64,000 bases of DNA from Onstottus_A sp036505875 (lineage in GTDB: Bacteria; Acidobacteriota; Blastocatellia; UBA7656), in assembly GCA_036505875.1 (NCBI GenBank), contig DASXSR010000324.1, positions 1-64,000 on the forward strand. The letters are read 5' to 3'. How positions within the stretch are numbered: position 1 is the first letter of the stretch; each line of letters starts with the position of its first letter. Positions 1 to 8,596 of the stretch are shown in pieces. The translations under genes and the position numbers were made by a program. The notes beneath the pieces were generated by a model. The model searched no databases and was not told the origin of the DNA. It worked only from the letters and a program-made list of their open reading frames with translations.

Positions 1-607
1 TGGTCATCATTATCGTCGTGGTCTTCATCGAACCGTAGACATGAACAAACTTCTTCGAGCCCACCGTATACAAAGACCAGCACACAGTCGTGGCTAACAA
101 AAGGCAGTCACCCAGGATCGTTTCGCCAAGCGACAGTTCGCCACGCCCTCCGATCACGATCATCACTATTCCAGCAAAAGCCAGCAGCAGTCCGATTACG
201 CCGCGGGTTGTGAAGTACTCGTGTTTGCGGATGCGTCCGAGGATCGCGGTGAACAGAGGGGTTGTGGCCAGAATCAACGCCGCATTGCCCGCTCGGGTGT
301 GCGCCATGCCGGTTATGAACAACGTTTGATAAAAGGTGTTGCCGAGCAGACCGAGAGCGAACAACTTTTTCCCGTCTCCGGGCGAAATCTTGAACCCGTC
401 TCGGGATCTGAGGACGATGACAAACAAAACCGCCGATGCAAGGGTGAACCGCAGCGCGTTGAAGCTGAGCGGGAGCAGGTCCTCGAGAGAGTACTTGATC
501 GCGGTGAAGTTCGAACCCCAAATCACGGTCATCCACAGCAAGAGCAAGTCCGTCGAGCCGAAGCCTGATTGAGCGGTCAAGGCTTCGTGTTTGCGCGGTG
601 CGGACAT
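1..607 (-). CDS. EamA/DMT-family permease, partial (C-terminus beyond window)
   Basis: The reverse strand reads open from an ATG at 607 to the left edge, giving 202 residues. The protein begins with about 20 polar residues and then runs as alternating hydrophobic helices, starting with LLLLWMTVIWGSNF at residues 21-34. A Trp-Gly-Ser-Asn-Phe early in helix 1 and the pattern NAALILATTPLFTAILG in helix 4 are typical of EamA-domain drug/metabolite transporters, inner-membrane exporters of small metabolites. Roughly the first 6 to 7 of the usual 10 helices are present. The substrate cannot be told. It reads in the same direction as gatCA, 40 bp downstream of gatA. Confidence 0.85.
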   Translation of the reverse strand, partial: MSAPRKHEALTAQSGFGSTDLLLLWMTVIWGSNFTAIKYSLEDLLPLSFNALRFTLASAVLFVIVLRSRDGFKISPGDGKKLFALGLLGNTFYQTLFITGMAHTRAGNAALILATTPLFTAILGRIRKHEYFTTRGVIGLLLAFAGIVMIVIGGRGELSLGETILGDCLLLATTVCWSLYTVGSKKFVHVYGSMKTTTIMMT

Positions 608-639
608 GGGTCTAATGCGTGTAGGGGCGGCAACGGAGA

Positions 640-662
640 GCCACCGCTACATAGCCGGTGGC
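640..662. repeat. Small hairpin overlapping the gatA stop codon
   Basis: GCCACCG and CGGTGGC form a perfect 7-bp stem around a 9-base loop, and the stop codon of gatA lies in this structure. There is no T-tract on the minus strand, so it is not a classical intrinsic terminator. It may slow or end transcription, or protect the 3' end of the gatCA messenger. Confidence 0.4.
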
Positions 663-2116
663 GTGAAATCGGCTCCCAGAGCCTGCTCCAGGTTATGACC
701 TGCTCTGAGCAGCGTCGATTCATCGAAGTGTTTCCCGATGAGCTGTATCCCGATTGGAAGCCCACTCGATGACAACCCGCAGGGCAGAACTAATCCCGGT
801 ACCCCCGCAAGATTCGCCGTGATCGTGTAAATGTCCGACAAGTACATTTCGAGCGGGTTGTGTGTCTTCTCCCCAAGCTTGAACGCCGGCGTAGGTGAAG
901 TCGGGGTTGCGATCACATCGCATCTTGCAAACGCGTTGCGAAAATCGCTTTCAATCAGCGAACGCACACGCTGAGCCTTACCGTAATATTGATCGTAGTA
1001 GCCAGCCGACAGCGCATAAGTGCCGAGCATTATTCGGCGCTTCACTTCGGTTCCGAAACCCTGCTCGCGAGTGCGACTGTACATCGCCTTCACCGTTGCG
1101 GCTTCTTCGGCACGGAACCCGTATCGCACGCCGTCATAACGCGCGAGGTTCGAACTGGCTTCGGCAGTGGCGATCAAGTAGTAAACCGGAACCGCGTACT
1201 CGGTATGCGGCAAGCTGATATCCACGATCCGGGCGCCGAGTTCTTCGAGCTTTTTGATCGCCGCTTCAATTTTTTCTCTCACCCCGGCGTCAAGCCCTTC
1301 GCCGTAGTACTCGTGAGGCACGCCCACGCGCAAACCACGAACGTCACCGGCGATCGCGGACACGTAGTCTTCAGCTTCAATGTTGCTCGAAGTCGAGTCG
1401 TTGGGATCGTGCCCGGCGATAACGCTCAGAATGCGAGCAATGTCTTCAACGGAATTGGCGAAGGGACCGATTTGATCGAGCGACGAACCGAAGGCGATTA
1501 ACCCGTATCGCGAGACGCAGCCGTAAGTTGGCTTGAGCCCGACGACGCCAGTCAAGCTCGCGGGTTGGCGTATGGAGCCGCCGGTGTCTGAGCCAAGTGC
1601 AGCCATCGCCATGCCTGCTGCAACCGCGACCGCCGACCCGCCTGATGAGCCGCCCGGAACTCGAGTCTTGTCCCACGGGTTCTTAACGGGCCCGAACGCT
1701 GAGTTCTCGGTTGAAGAGCCCATCGCAAACTCATCAAGGTTGGTCTTGCCTATTATCACCGCGCCTGCCGCCTCGAGTCGCTGGACCGCGCTTGCCGTGT
1801 AAGGCGGCTTATAGTTAGACAGAATCCTCGAACCCGCAGTCGTCCGGACGCCGCGCATTACCATGTTGTCTTTGATCGCGATTATCGTGCCAGCGAGCGG
1901 TCCGGGATCGTTACCTTGTTGGATTGCGCGATCGATTTGCTGGGCGCGAGCGATTGCTGCCTCGGCGGTGACGGTGATGAAGGCGTTGAGGTCGAAGAGG
2001 CGCTCGATGCGGTCGAGCGCGGCTCGGCAAACATCGACTGCCTTAAGCTCGCCGGACGCGATTCGCTTACGAAGGGAACTGATTGTTAGTGTTCTGAGTT
2101 CCAAAGGATTATCCAA
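647..2116 (-). CDS. gatA: Aspartyl/glutamyl-tRNA(Asn/Gln) amidotransferase subunit A
   Basis: GatA is the glutaminase subunit of the GatCAB complex, which converts misacylated Glu-tRNA(Gln) or Asp-tRNA(Asn) to the cognate amide form. The 489 residues match the family length. The amidase-signature catalytic elements are visible: Lys82 in AIKDNM, the GGSSGGS loop at 155-161 and the nucleophile Ser181 in GSDTGGSIRQ. The C-terminal part also reads as typical GatA (GVPGLVLPCG, GIQLIGKHFDE). It follows gatC by 15 bp and shares its promoter. gatB is not in this window. The tRNA-Gln gene at 21.5 kb is a potential substrate of the complex. Confidence 0.97.
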   Translation of the reverse strand: MDNPLELRTLTISSLRKRIASGELKAVDVCRAALDRIERLFDLNAFITVTAEAAIARAQQIDRAIQQGNDPGPLAGTIIAIKDNMVMRGVRTTAGSRILSNYKPPYTASAVQRLEAAGAVIIGKTNLDEFAMGSSTENSAFGPVKNPWDKTRVPGGSSGGSAVAVAAGMAMAALGSDTGGSIRQPASLTGVVGLKPTYGCVSRYGLIAFGSSLDQIGPFANSVEDIARILSVIAGHDPNDSTSSNIEAEDYVSAIAGDVRGLRVGVPHEYYGEGLDAGVREKIEAAIKKLEELGARIVDISLPHTEYAVPVYYLIATAEASSNLARYDGVRYGFRAEEAATVKAMYSRTREQGFGTEVKRRIMLGTYALSAGYYDQYYGKAQRVRSLIESDFRNAFARCDVIATPTSPTPAFKLGEKTHNPLEMYLSDIYTITANLAGVPGLVLPCGLSSSGLPIGIQLIGKHFDESTLLRAGHNLEQALGADFTPPAM

Positions 2117-2131
2117 TCCAGGTTGCTTCTT

Positions 2132-2434
2132 TTATCGCTCGACCACCTTCGGGACCTTGAAGAACCCGGCTTCTGACTCGGGAGCGGTTTCAACCGCGAT
2201 CTTCTGACCGAGACTGGGCCGCACTTGATCGTCCCGCTTGGCGTACTCGGCATCGCCGCCCGCCGGCGAGCAATGCGACATGGGCCGCACGTTGGTCGTG
2301 TCAAGCTCGTTAAGCTTTTGCACATGCTCGAGGATCGAGCCGAGCTGTTGGGTGAACAGATCGGTTTCCTCCGCGGTGAGATCGAGTCTCGCAAGCTCAG
2401 CGATTTTCTCCACGTCGGCTCTATCAATCGCCAT
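2132..2434 (-). CDS. gatC: Aspartyl/glutamyl-tRNA amidotransferase subunit C
   Basis: The 100-residue protein starts MAIDRADVEKIAELARLDLT, the classic GatC N-terminus, and carries the LGSILEHVQKLNELDTTNV segment that wraps GatA and GatB. GatC stabilises the amidotransferase and helps fold GatA. The ATG is preceded by CAGGAG at a good distance. It is the first gene of a gatC-gatA unit driven by the promoter at 2470-2498. Confidence 0.95.
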   Translation of the reverse strand: MAIDRADVEKIAELARLDLTAEETDLFTQQLGSILEHVQKLNELDTTNVRPMSHCSPAGGDAEYAKRDDQVRPSLGQKIAVETAPESEAGFFKVPKVVER

Positions 2435-2469
2435 ACAGTCTCCTGTAGGAGCGCTCCATGAACCAAACG

Positions 2470-2498
2470 ATTATAGGAAGCGTGTGACCCTCTATCAA
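2470..2498 (-). promoter_or_regulatory. Sigma-70-type promoter for gatCA
   Basis: On the minus strand TTGATA is followed after exactly 17 bp by TATAAT. The likely start site falls near 2463, giving a 5' leader of about 30 nt before the gatC ATG. A GGAGCGCTCC palindrome lies within this leader. Confidence 0.75.
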
Positions 2499-2514
2499 GG
2501 ACCGACGCTGAGGA

Positions 2515-2551
2515 CAAAAAAGAAGCGCACCAGCCGCCTTGGCTGGTGCGC
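2515..2551 (-). terminator. Intrinsic terminator of the Oar-like receptor gene
   Basis: A perfect 11-bp stem (GCGCACCAGCC with GGCTGGTGCGC, 5-base loop) spans 2525-2551. On the minus strand it is followed directly by a T-rich tract (complement of 2515-2524). It lies 25 bp past the receptor stop codon and insulates the receptor from gatCA. Confidence 0.85.
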
Positions 2552-2575
2552 TCCGGTGAGACCATTTTGCGACTC

Positions 2576-5500
2576 TCAGAAGATGAACTTCATCGCAAAC
2601 TGAATCTGGCGCGATGAACCCGAATCGCCGGTCGGGAAGCGCGTATTCGTTATCGTCCCAAAAGTTGCGGATCCCGGCACGGCAACTCGAACCGGCTGGC
2701 CGAAGTTTGCGTGGTTGAAAATGTCGAAAACTTCGGCGCGGAATTGCATCCTGACCCTTTCGACAATCTTGGTAGTCTTGAGCACCGAGAAGTCGGTATT
2801 GCTGAAGCCCGGACCGGTGAGAATATTGCGGCCCAGATTCCCGAAGTGGAAAACGCCAGCTGCTGAGACCGGCAAGGCGAATACCGTTCCCGGCGCGCAA
2901 CTCGTCCGCGGGTCGCACACCGTGTTTGTGAACCACTGGTTCGGGTGCCCGAGCACCGTTAGCTGTCCGATCAGGTCCGGCCTCAACGTCGCCACGCCGG
3001 TGAACGTATTGATGTTCGTGACTATTGTTACTGGGTTGCCGCTCTGCAACTGGGTGATGCTGGAAAGCTGCCACCCTTCGGCCAGTCGATTTCCGTGGAA
3101 CGGAAGCTGGTAAATCCAGTTGATCACAAACCGATGGCGGGCATCGAAGTCCGACAGCCCGCGATCGCCGCGGATGTTGAAGCTGTCCTGGACAACTGTG
3201 CCCTGTGAATTGAGCGAGTTATAGTCCAGCGACTTGGACCAGGTGTAGGACGCGTTGAACTGGAGCCCGCGAGTCAGCCGCTTGTTCGCCGCGACCCATA
3301 GCGCGTTGTAGCTGGAGTTGGCGCCGCTGCCAATCTCGGAGATGTTGCCAAGCGTCGCGCCCGGCAGAATCGGACTCGAGGCGGAAAGAGCCGGGAAGGG
3401 CCTTACGCCGTTTCGAAACTGATTGATGTTGCGTTGTATTCGAAGGTGAGTGCCTTTTGATCCGAAGTAGCCGACCGTCAATCCGAGGCTTGGGGTAAGT
3501 TCACGCTGGACGTTGACGTTCCATGACTGAACGTAGGCACTGTCGAAGCTATGATCGACTGTGGCGGGTGCGAGACCCGCAGATTTTGCGACCGTGACCG
3601 CATTGCTGAGCTTGATGGTTCCCGTGAACGTAAGCGGCGTTGCAAGCGGAGGGTTTCCCGATGCGGGAGTGACGAGATTTGTGACCGGCTGGTCGGCCAG
3701 TATCGAGTACGCGGCGCGCAAGGACGTCTTGCCGTCACCGAACGGGTCCCACGCGATCCCCAGCCTAGGCTGAACGTTCTTGTTGCCGGTGTGATAAATC
3801 TGATCGATCCCCGATCCGACTCGTATAAGCGAGTCGTTTCCGGGATCGAAGATCACAAAGCGATTGAAGCGCTCGGTTGGGGACATCAGCCAATCGTAGC
3901 GCAAGCCGAGCTCGAGCGTCAGATTCGGCCTCGCTTTGAAGCTGTCCTGAACGAAGAAGCCGAGCGCGCCTTGGGCGATGCTGCTGGAGACGTCCCCCAA
4001 CGTAATGCTGAATGCATTTGCATTGCCCGCCAAGAAAGCTGCAACGTTGGGAAACGTAAACGTTCCCGGCGTCTTGCCGAAGTTGTTGTTGAAGAAGCGG
4101 CGCCACTCGCCGCCAATCTTGAACGAGTGCTTGCCGTGCAGGTAACTGGCGGTGTCTGACACAACGTAAGTTACATCGCCTCGGCCTTGCGGGAAGCCGG
4201 CGGGCCCTCCAAAGTTGAAATTGAAACCGGTGATGCTGATCTGCGGCAGCGCCAGCGGCTCGGTCACTCCGCTGTTGATTCCGAAATCGGCGGCGCTGAC
4301 CACGAGGTTGGGGTTGAAGGTGATGTGGATGCGGTTGAGGCCCAGGCGCGCTTCGTTGACCAGATTCGGCCCGAACGAGTGCACTTCATTCAGCGTGAAT
4401 ATCTGGCGCCGCCCTTGACGCGTGTCGCCGAAGCCGGGGAACGTGTTGCCCTGAAGCGTGGGCTCCCCTCGCAGATCGCGCTGGAACGCGTAGTAGCCGT
4501 GCAGCCGATCATCCTTGCCGAGAACGTAGTTCGCGTCGCCGGTCCACTGGTCGATGTTCACCGGGGCTGTCGCGGACCCTAGAAACGCTGCGCCGCCCGT
4601 CGAGTTCACCGCGTTGGGCGGAGGAATCAGAGTGAGCAGCTTAACTATCGAAGGATCAGTAGCGCTGGCGCGCTGCGCGGCGGTGAGGTCGTTGCTGTTA
4701 ATCGTTATCCCCTGCCTCTGGCGAAGTCCTTCGTAACTGAAAAAGAAGAACATTCTATCCTTGCGAACAGGTCCGCCAACCGCTCCGCCAAACTGGTTAC
4801 GCTTGAATGGACCTTTCTTTGCGCCGTCGAAAAAGTTGCGCGCGTCCAGCGCGTCGTTGCGGATGAACTCGAATGCTTCGCCATGAAACGAGTTCGTGCC
4901 TGACCGCGTGGCGATGTTTACGATTGCGCCCGAGTTGCGGCCGTATTCCGCGCTGTAAGTGGAGTTGTCGACTTTGAATTCCTGCACCGTGTTAATCGAC
5001 GGCTGGAACGTGATTTGGTTCTGAACCATGTCGTTCAAGTTGATGCCGTTAATCATGAAATTGACGGTATCCTCGCGCTGGCCCGCAGTGTTGAACGCAA
5101 ATGATCCTTGCCCACGCAGCGGCGCGGTCAGAAATCCGTTCTGCGGCGGCGTCACCGAGCCCGGTATCAACAACCCCAGATCGACGAAGTGACGCCCGTT
5201 GAGCGGAATCTCCTGCACGGTCTTCTGATTGATGACCTGTCCCACGGTGATCGTAGCCGTTTCGACCACCGGAGCTTCGGCGGTGACGGTCACAGCTTCC
5301 GCAGCCCCGCCAACTTTGAGCTGGAAGTTCTGCACAACCGTCTGGCTCACTTCCATCGTCAATCCACTAACAACCGCTTTCTGAAACCCGGTGGCCTCGA
5401 CCTCAATGCGGTACGTGCCGACTGGCAGCGCGGCGATCTGGAAACTGCCGGAGCTGTCGGTTTGCGTAGTCCGCTCGACGCCGGTCGCCTCGTTGTGCGC

Positions 5501-5659
5501 GCTGACCTTCGCATTAGCAACTACGCCTCCTTGAGAATCAACCACTGAGCCTTGAAGCGTAGCGGTAGATTGCGCGAGTGAAATCGAAGCAGAAATCGAA
5601 AGTAGAAGTAACGCCGTCACACAGGCGACGATCCTGCGCGACCGAATCTTCCTAAACAT
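2576..5659 (-). CDS. Oar-like TonB-dependent receptor with carboxypeptidase-regulatory domain
   Basis: Outer-membrane receptor of 1027 residues. It has a signal peptide (MFRKIRSRRIVACVTALLLL, cleavage after SLAQ), an Ig-like carboxypeptidase-regulatory domain at about 35-115 (TLQGSVVDSQGGVVANAKV), a plug domain at about 120-240 and a long beta-barrel ending in the aromatic KFIF. Such Oar-like proteins are abundant in Acidobacteria and are thought to import or sense large substrates, but the ligand is unknown. The ATG at 5659 is chosen over an in-frame start 10 codons upstream because AAAGGAGG lies 5 bp before it. It is monocistronic, with its own terminator. Confidence 0.92.
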   Translation of the reverse strand: MFRKIRSRRIVACVTALLLLSISASISLAQSTATLQGSVVDSQGGVVANAKVSAHNEATGVERTTQTDSSGSFQIAALPVGTYRIEVEATGFQKAVVSGLTMEVSQTVVQNFQLKVGGAAEAVTVTAEAPVVETATITVGQVINQKTVQEIPLNGRHFVDLGLLIPGSVTPPQNGFLTAPLRGQGSFAFNTAGQREDTVNFMINGINLNDMVQNQITFQPSINTVQEFKVDNSTYSAEYGRNSGAIVNIATRSGTNSFHGEAFEFIRNDALDARNFFDGAKKGPFKRNQFGGAVGGPVRKDRMFFFFSYEGLRQRQGITINSNDLTAAQRASATDPSIVKLLTLIPPPNAVNSTGGAAFLGSATAPVNIDQWTGDANYVLGKDDRLHGYYAFQRDLRGEPTLQGNTFPGFGDTRQGRRQIFTLNEVHSFGPNLVNEARLGLNRIHITFNPNLVVSAADFGINSGVTEPLALPQISITGFNFNFGGPAGFPQGRGDVTYVVSDTASYLHGKHSFKIGGEWRRFFNNNFGKTPGTFTFPNVAAFLAGNANAFSITLGDVSSSIAQGALGFFVQDSFKARPNLTLELGLRYDWLMSPTERFNRFVIFDPGNDSLIRVGSGIDQIYHTGNKNVQPRLGIAWDPFGDGKTSLRAAYSILADQPVTNLVTPASGNPPLATPLTFTGTIKLSNAVTVAKSAGLAPATVDHSFDSAYVQSWNVNVQRELTPSLGLTVGYFGSKGTHLRIQRNINQFRNGVRPFPALSASSPILPGATLGNISEIGSGANSSYNALWVAANKRLTRGLQFNASYTWSKSLDYNSLNSQGTVVQDSFNIRGDRGLSDFDARHRFVINWIYQLPFHGNRLAEGWQLSSITQLQSGNPVTIVTNINTFTGVATLRPDLIGQLTVLGHPNQWFTNTVCDPRTSCAPGTVFALPVSAAGVFHFGNLGRNILTGPGFSNTDFSVLKTTKIVERVRMQFRAEVFDIFNHANFGQPVRVAVPGSATFGTITNTRFPTGDSGSSRQIQFAMKFIF

Positions 5660-5871
5660 ACATGCCTCCTTTTTGTTGGTGAGCGGCAAATCACGCCAAT
5701 TAAGGTTTGTCTGAAACCCGCTTGGCGTCCCTTATTTTTTTGGGCGAAACCGTGCTCGACCCAATGACTAGACCAAATCAGCATAGCACGCAGGCTCTTC
5801 CACGCAAATCGAACAAGACATAGCCAAATTGTTCCAGTTCCTGCAATAACGAATTAAATACGCGGCTAAGG
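5660..5871. other. Intergenic region upstream of the Oar-like receptor
   Basis: About 210 bp without a gene. On the minus strand a weak promoter candidate (TTGCGT, 16 bp, TATGCT) lies around 5790-5820. No repeat or operator was recognised. Confidence 0.4.
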
Positions 5872-6825
5872 TTATCCGGCCAATATTGAAGCGGCTAGCA
5901 GGGGAATCATAATCTCGTGATGACCGACGAACGAGAACCCGCGCCCGCTACCGGCAACCGGGCGGCGAACCACATTGGTCAAAGGTCGATACTGCTGGAT
6001 GAAATCGAAGTTCGCGGTGTAGAAATCTTCCAGCTTGAATCCGAGGTTGCGAACGACCGTGACCGTCTTCAAAAAGACTTCCGGCAGCACCACCGCCGAG
6101 CCTAGATTCAAGTAAACACCGCCGCCATCAAGCTCTCTGACGAGAGAGCACAACAAGCGGAAGTCGTTCTGGCTCGTTTGACCGATGCTGGCGCCGTCAG
6201 CCGAAGGGTGAATGTGAACGATGTCGGTCCCGACCGCAACGTGAACGGTCACCGGAACACCTGCTTCGTATGCCGCGTGAAGCAGCGACTTGTCAGGGTG
6301 CGGCGGCTGCATCCTTTGGAGCCGGCGGCCAACTGATTCACCCATTCCGATGCCGTCTTTCGCGCCGGCAACGACCGCCTCATTAACCAAGCGGCCGGTC
6401 TCCTCAGCCATCCCGAAGCTGCCTGAACCGAGCGTCGCGTCCACGTCTTCAGAGGTTGCGCCCACAAGCGCGATCTCGAAATCGTGAATCATTGCCGAGC
6501 CGTTCATCGCAAACGCCGTGATGTAACCTCGCTGCATCAGATCGATCAAGATCGCCGCTAGACCGGTCTTTATCACGTGACCGCCCATCCCGACGATGAT
6601 CGCTCGCCGCTTGCGTTTTGCTGCTCTGATCAACTCGGCAAGTTCGCTAAGCTCGCGCGCGGCGAGAATGTTAGGCAGCCCATCCAGGAAATCTTTCAGC
6701 GATGAGTCAGAGGTCGGCGGCTTTGCGAAGTCATCAGCGGTAACCTTGCTCGGACGCGAATCGAGCGGATAAGTTTTAATCCCGGTGAGATCGATTGGCT
6801 CGACTTTGTATCGCGACTTCGTCAT
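5872..6825 (-). CDS. Deoxyhypusine-synthase-like conserved protein
   Basis: A protein of 317 residues. The central region reads IIVGMGGHVIKTGLAAILID, later AMNGSAMIHDFEIAL and GSFGMAEETGR. The G-x-GG-x-I-x-x-G-L and IHDFE pattern resembles the NAD-binding core of deoxyhypusine synthase. The lysine-active-site region of true DHS was not recognised, and bacteria generally lack hypusine, so the reaction is unknown. ATG at 6825 is preferred over the GTG one codon upstream. It begins 6 bp after the phosphoheptose-isomerase-like gene, so the two are almost certainly co-transcribed, and a role in sugar or envelope metabolism is possible. Confidence 0.6.
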   Translation of the reverse strand: MTKSRYKVEPIDLTGIKTYPLDSRPSKVTADDFAKPPTSDSSLKDFLDGLPNILAARELSELAELIRAAKRKRRAIIVGMGGHVIKTGLAAILIDLMQRGYITAFAMNGSAMIHDFEIALVGATSEDVDATLGSGSFGMAEETGRLVNEAVVAGAKDGIGMGESVGRRLQRMQPPHPDKSLLHAAYEAGVPVTVHVAVGTDIVHIHPSADGASIGQTSQNDFRLLCSLVRELDGGGVYLNLGSAVVLPEVFLKTVTVVRNLGFKLEDFYTANFDFIQQYRPLTNVVRRPVAGSGRGFSFVGHHEIMIPLLAASILAG

Positions 6826-6831
6826 CACAAA

Positions 6832-7413
6832 TCACGTATTCGAACCTTTGTACAGCGCGTCCTCGACCAGTTCACAAAGGATATGTCCGATTGTAATATG
6901 AGTCTCTTGAATTCGCTGAGTCGAGCCGGCGTTCACGACGAGAGCCACGTCAACGGCCTTCGCCAATTTTCCACCGTCCCGGCCCGCCAGCGCAATGGTC
7001 TTGACGCCAAGCTCGCGAGCGGCTTCCACTGCGCGCAAAACATTGGGCGAGTTGCCGCTTGTGGAGATCGCCAGTGCCACATCGCCGCCACGACCCAGCG
7101 CGCGCAGCTGACGCTCAAACAACTCATCGAAGGACGAATCATTTCCAACGGAGGTGAGAATCGAAGTGTCGGTAGTAAGCGCCACCGCTGCGATTGGAGG
7201 GCGATCGTAGTTCAGCCGATTCACAAGCTCGGCCGCGATGTGTTGGGCATCAGCCGCCGACCCTCCGTTTCCGAATGTCAGCACCTTGCCGCCCGCTCTG
7301 ACCGACGAGATTATCAACTCTGCGGCGCGGGCGACCAGTTCAGCATTGGTGTCGAAGAAATTCCTCTTGGTCTCAATGCTTTCGCGCGCGATCTGATGAA
7401 TGCGTTCTATCAT
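6832..7413 (-). CDS. gmhA: Phosphoheptose isomerase-like SIS-domain protein (GmhA/DiaA family)
   Basis: The 193 residues match GmhA length. The SIS sugar-phosphate site is visible (LTFGNGGSAADAQHIAAEL, then SISTSGNSPNVL), and the zinc-site residues of GmhA are all present: His and Glu in HIAAE, Gln and His in QETHITIGH. GmhA converts sedoheptulose 7-phosphate to heptose 7-phosphate for LPS core. DiaA, a DnaA-binding paralogue, is the alternative. The complete metal site favours GmhA. The start has only a weak Shine-Dalgarno. It is the first gene of a two-gene unit with the DHS-like protein. Confidence 0.8.
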   Translation of the reverse strand: MIERIHQIARESIETKRNFFDTNAELVARAAELIISSVRAGGKVLTFGNGGSAADAQHIAAELVNRLNYDRPPIAAVALTTDTSILTSVGNDSSFDELFERQLRALGRGGDVALAISTSGNSPNVLRAVEAARELGVKTIALAGRDGGKLAKAVDVALVVNAGSTQRIQETHITIGHILCELVEDALYKGSNT

Positions 7414-7460
7414 CGTAGCGGTTTAGTTTATTGGCCGAGGTTTGATAAAACAAGCTCGCT

Positions 7461-7546
7461 GTTCGTAGTCCCGCCTTCAGGCGGAGGTTCGTACTTAACG
7501 AAGGGACATGCGATACAAACTTCCGCCTGAAGGCGGGACTACGAAC
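7461..7546. repeat. REPIN-like palindrome (two inverted 25-bp arms)
   Basis: Positions 7461-7485 and 7522-7546 are exact reverse complements over 25 bases, separated by 36 bp. Each arm contains its own palindrome, CCGCCT..AGGCGG. This nested architecture is that of REP doublets (REPINs). It lies between the divergent gmhA-like and beta-lactamase-like genes, outside both coding regions and upstream of the promoter at 7556. Confidence 0.8.
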
Positions 7547-7555
7547 CGCAGTGAA

Positions 7556-7584
7556 TTGACTTCGCTGATGCCGTCGTCTATATC
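7556..7584 (+). promoter_or_regulatory. Sigma-70-type promoter of the beta-lactamase-like gene
   Basis: TTGACT, 17 bp, TATATC. The predicted transcript starts near 7591, leaving a leader of about 36 nt that contains the AGGAG site before the ATG at 7627. Confidence 0.6.
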
Positions 7585-7626
7585 TGACGTGCCGCGAAAG
7601 AAACTTAACGCCAGGAGAAAGCCGTT

Positions 7627-8568
7627 ATGTGCAAAGCTGTCGCGCGCTCGTTGTGTGTACTCATCAGCGTGTTCGTCGCAGTTCAGACTAATGTTGCATT
7701 TCAACAGCCTCAACAGGCGACACCTTTAGCGCGCTTGCAGGCGAACATCGAACGCATAACCCGCTCGGTCAACGCGAAGTGGGGAATCTACATCAAGTGC
7801 GTCGAAACCGGCGAAGAAATCGCGCTGAACGCCGACGAAACAATGGACACAATGAGCGTGATCAAGATACCGCTTATGGTGGAGGTCTTCCGACAGATCG
7901 AAGCCGGCAAGTTTTCGCTCACGGATCGAGTGACGCTCAAGGAATCGGACAAGCGTCCCGGAACAGGCGTAATCCGCTCGCTGGACGCGGGAGCTTTGCT
8001 GACGATCAAAGACCTGATTACTCTTATGATAATCGTGAGCGACAACACCGCGACTGATCTGCTTTATGAAAAGGTCGGCGGACCAGAACCGGTAAATAAG
8101 ATGATGCAAAGCTATGGTCTCAATTCGATAAAAGCCACAGGCACAGCCGACGTTTGGTTCAAAGCGATTGCCGCCGAACCAGACCGATGGAAGTTTCACA
8201 CCGAAGGCAAGACGCCTTTTGGCTTGTCGTCTCCGCGTGATATGGGCAAGCTGCTGGAAAAGATTCACAAAGGAGAAGCGGTGAGCAAGCAGGCCAGCGA
8301 GCATATGCTTCAAATCATGCGCGGACAGGTTTACAGCTCGCGATTGCCGAAGTACGTGACGGGCTTTCGAGTGCCACACAAGACTGGAGACTTTCTGCCT
8401 TACATCGGCAACGACGTCGGAATCCTCGAAAGTCAAAACCGGCACGTCATCATTTCTGTCTTTACGGCTCGTCACAACGGCATCGGTGCGAACCTCGAAG
8501 ATGCGATCGCGCGCACAGCCGAGCAAGTCGCGAACTACTTCAGTTGGCGGGAAGTCATTATCAAATAG
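7627..8568 (+). CDS. Class A beta-lactamase-like serine hydrolase (exported)
   Basis: 313 residues with a signal peptide of about 25 residues. The penicillin-recognising serine motifs are in the right order and spacing: SVIK at 77-80, SDN at 138-140 and KTG at 252-254. The usual omega-loop ExxLN motif carrying Glu166, the deacylation base of class A enzymes, was not found between SDN and KTG. That stretch reads AAEPDRWKF. It may therefore be a poor lactamase or a cell-wall or peptide hydrolase with the same fold. AGGAG lies 8 bp before the ATG. It stands alone behind its own promoter. Confidence 0.85.
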   Translation: MCKAVARSLCVLISVFVAVQTNVAFQQPQQATPLARLQANIERITRSVNAKWGIYIKCVETGEEIALNADETMDTMSVIKIPLMVEVFRQIEAGKFSLTDRVTLKESDKRPGTGVIRSLDAGALLTIKDLITLMIIVSDNTATDLLYEKVGGPEPVNKMMQSYGLNSIKATGTADVWFKAIAAEPDRWKFHTEGKTPFGLSSPRDMGKLLEKIHKGEAVSKQASEHMLQIMRGQVYSSRLPKYVTGFRVPHKTGDFLPYIGNDVGILESQNRHVIISVFTARHNGIGANLEDAIARTAEQVANYFSWREVIIK

Positions 8569-8596
8569 CCTCAGCGAAGGCGACGATCGCGAGGAT

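Noticed and set aside
2576..5659. SusC/SusD-type polysaccharide uptake locus
   Set aside because: The receptor has an Oar-like layout, and no SusD-like lipoprotein or glycoside hydrolase is near.
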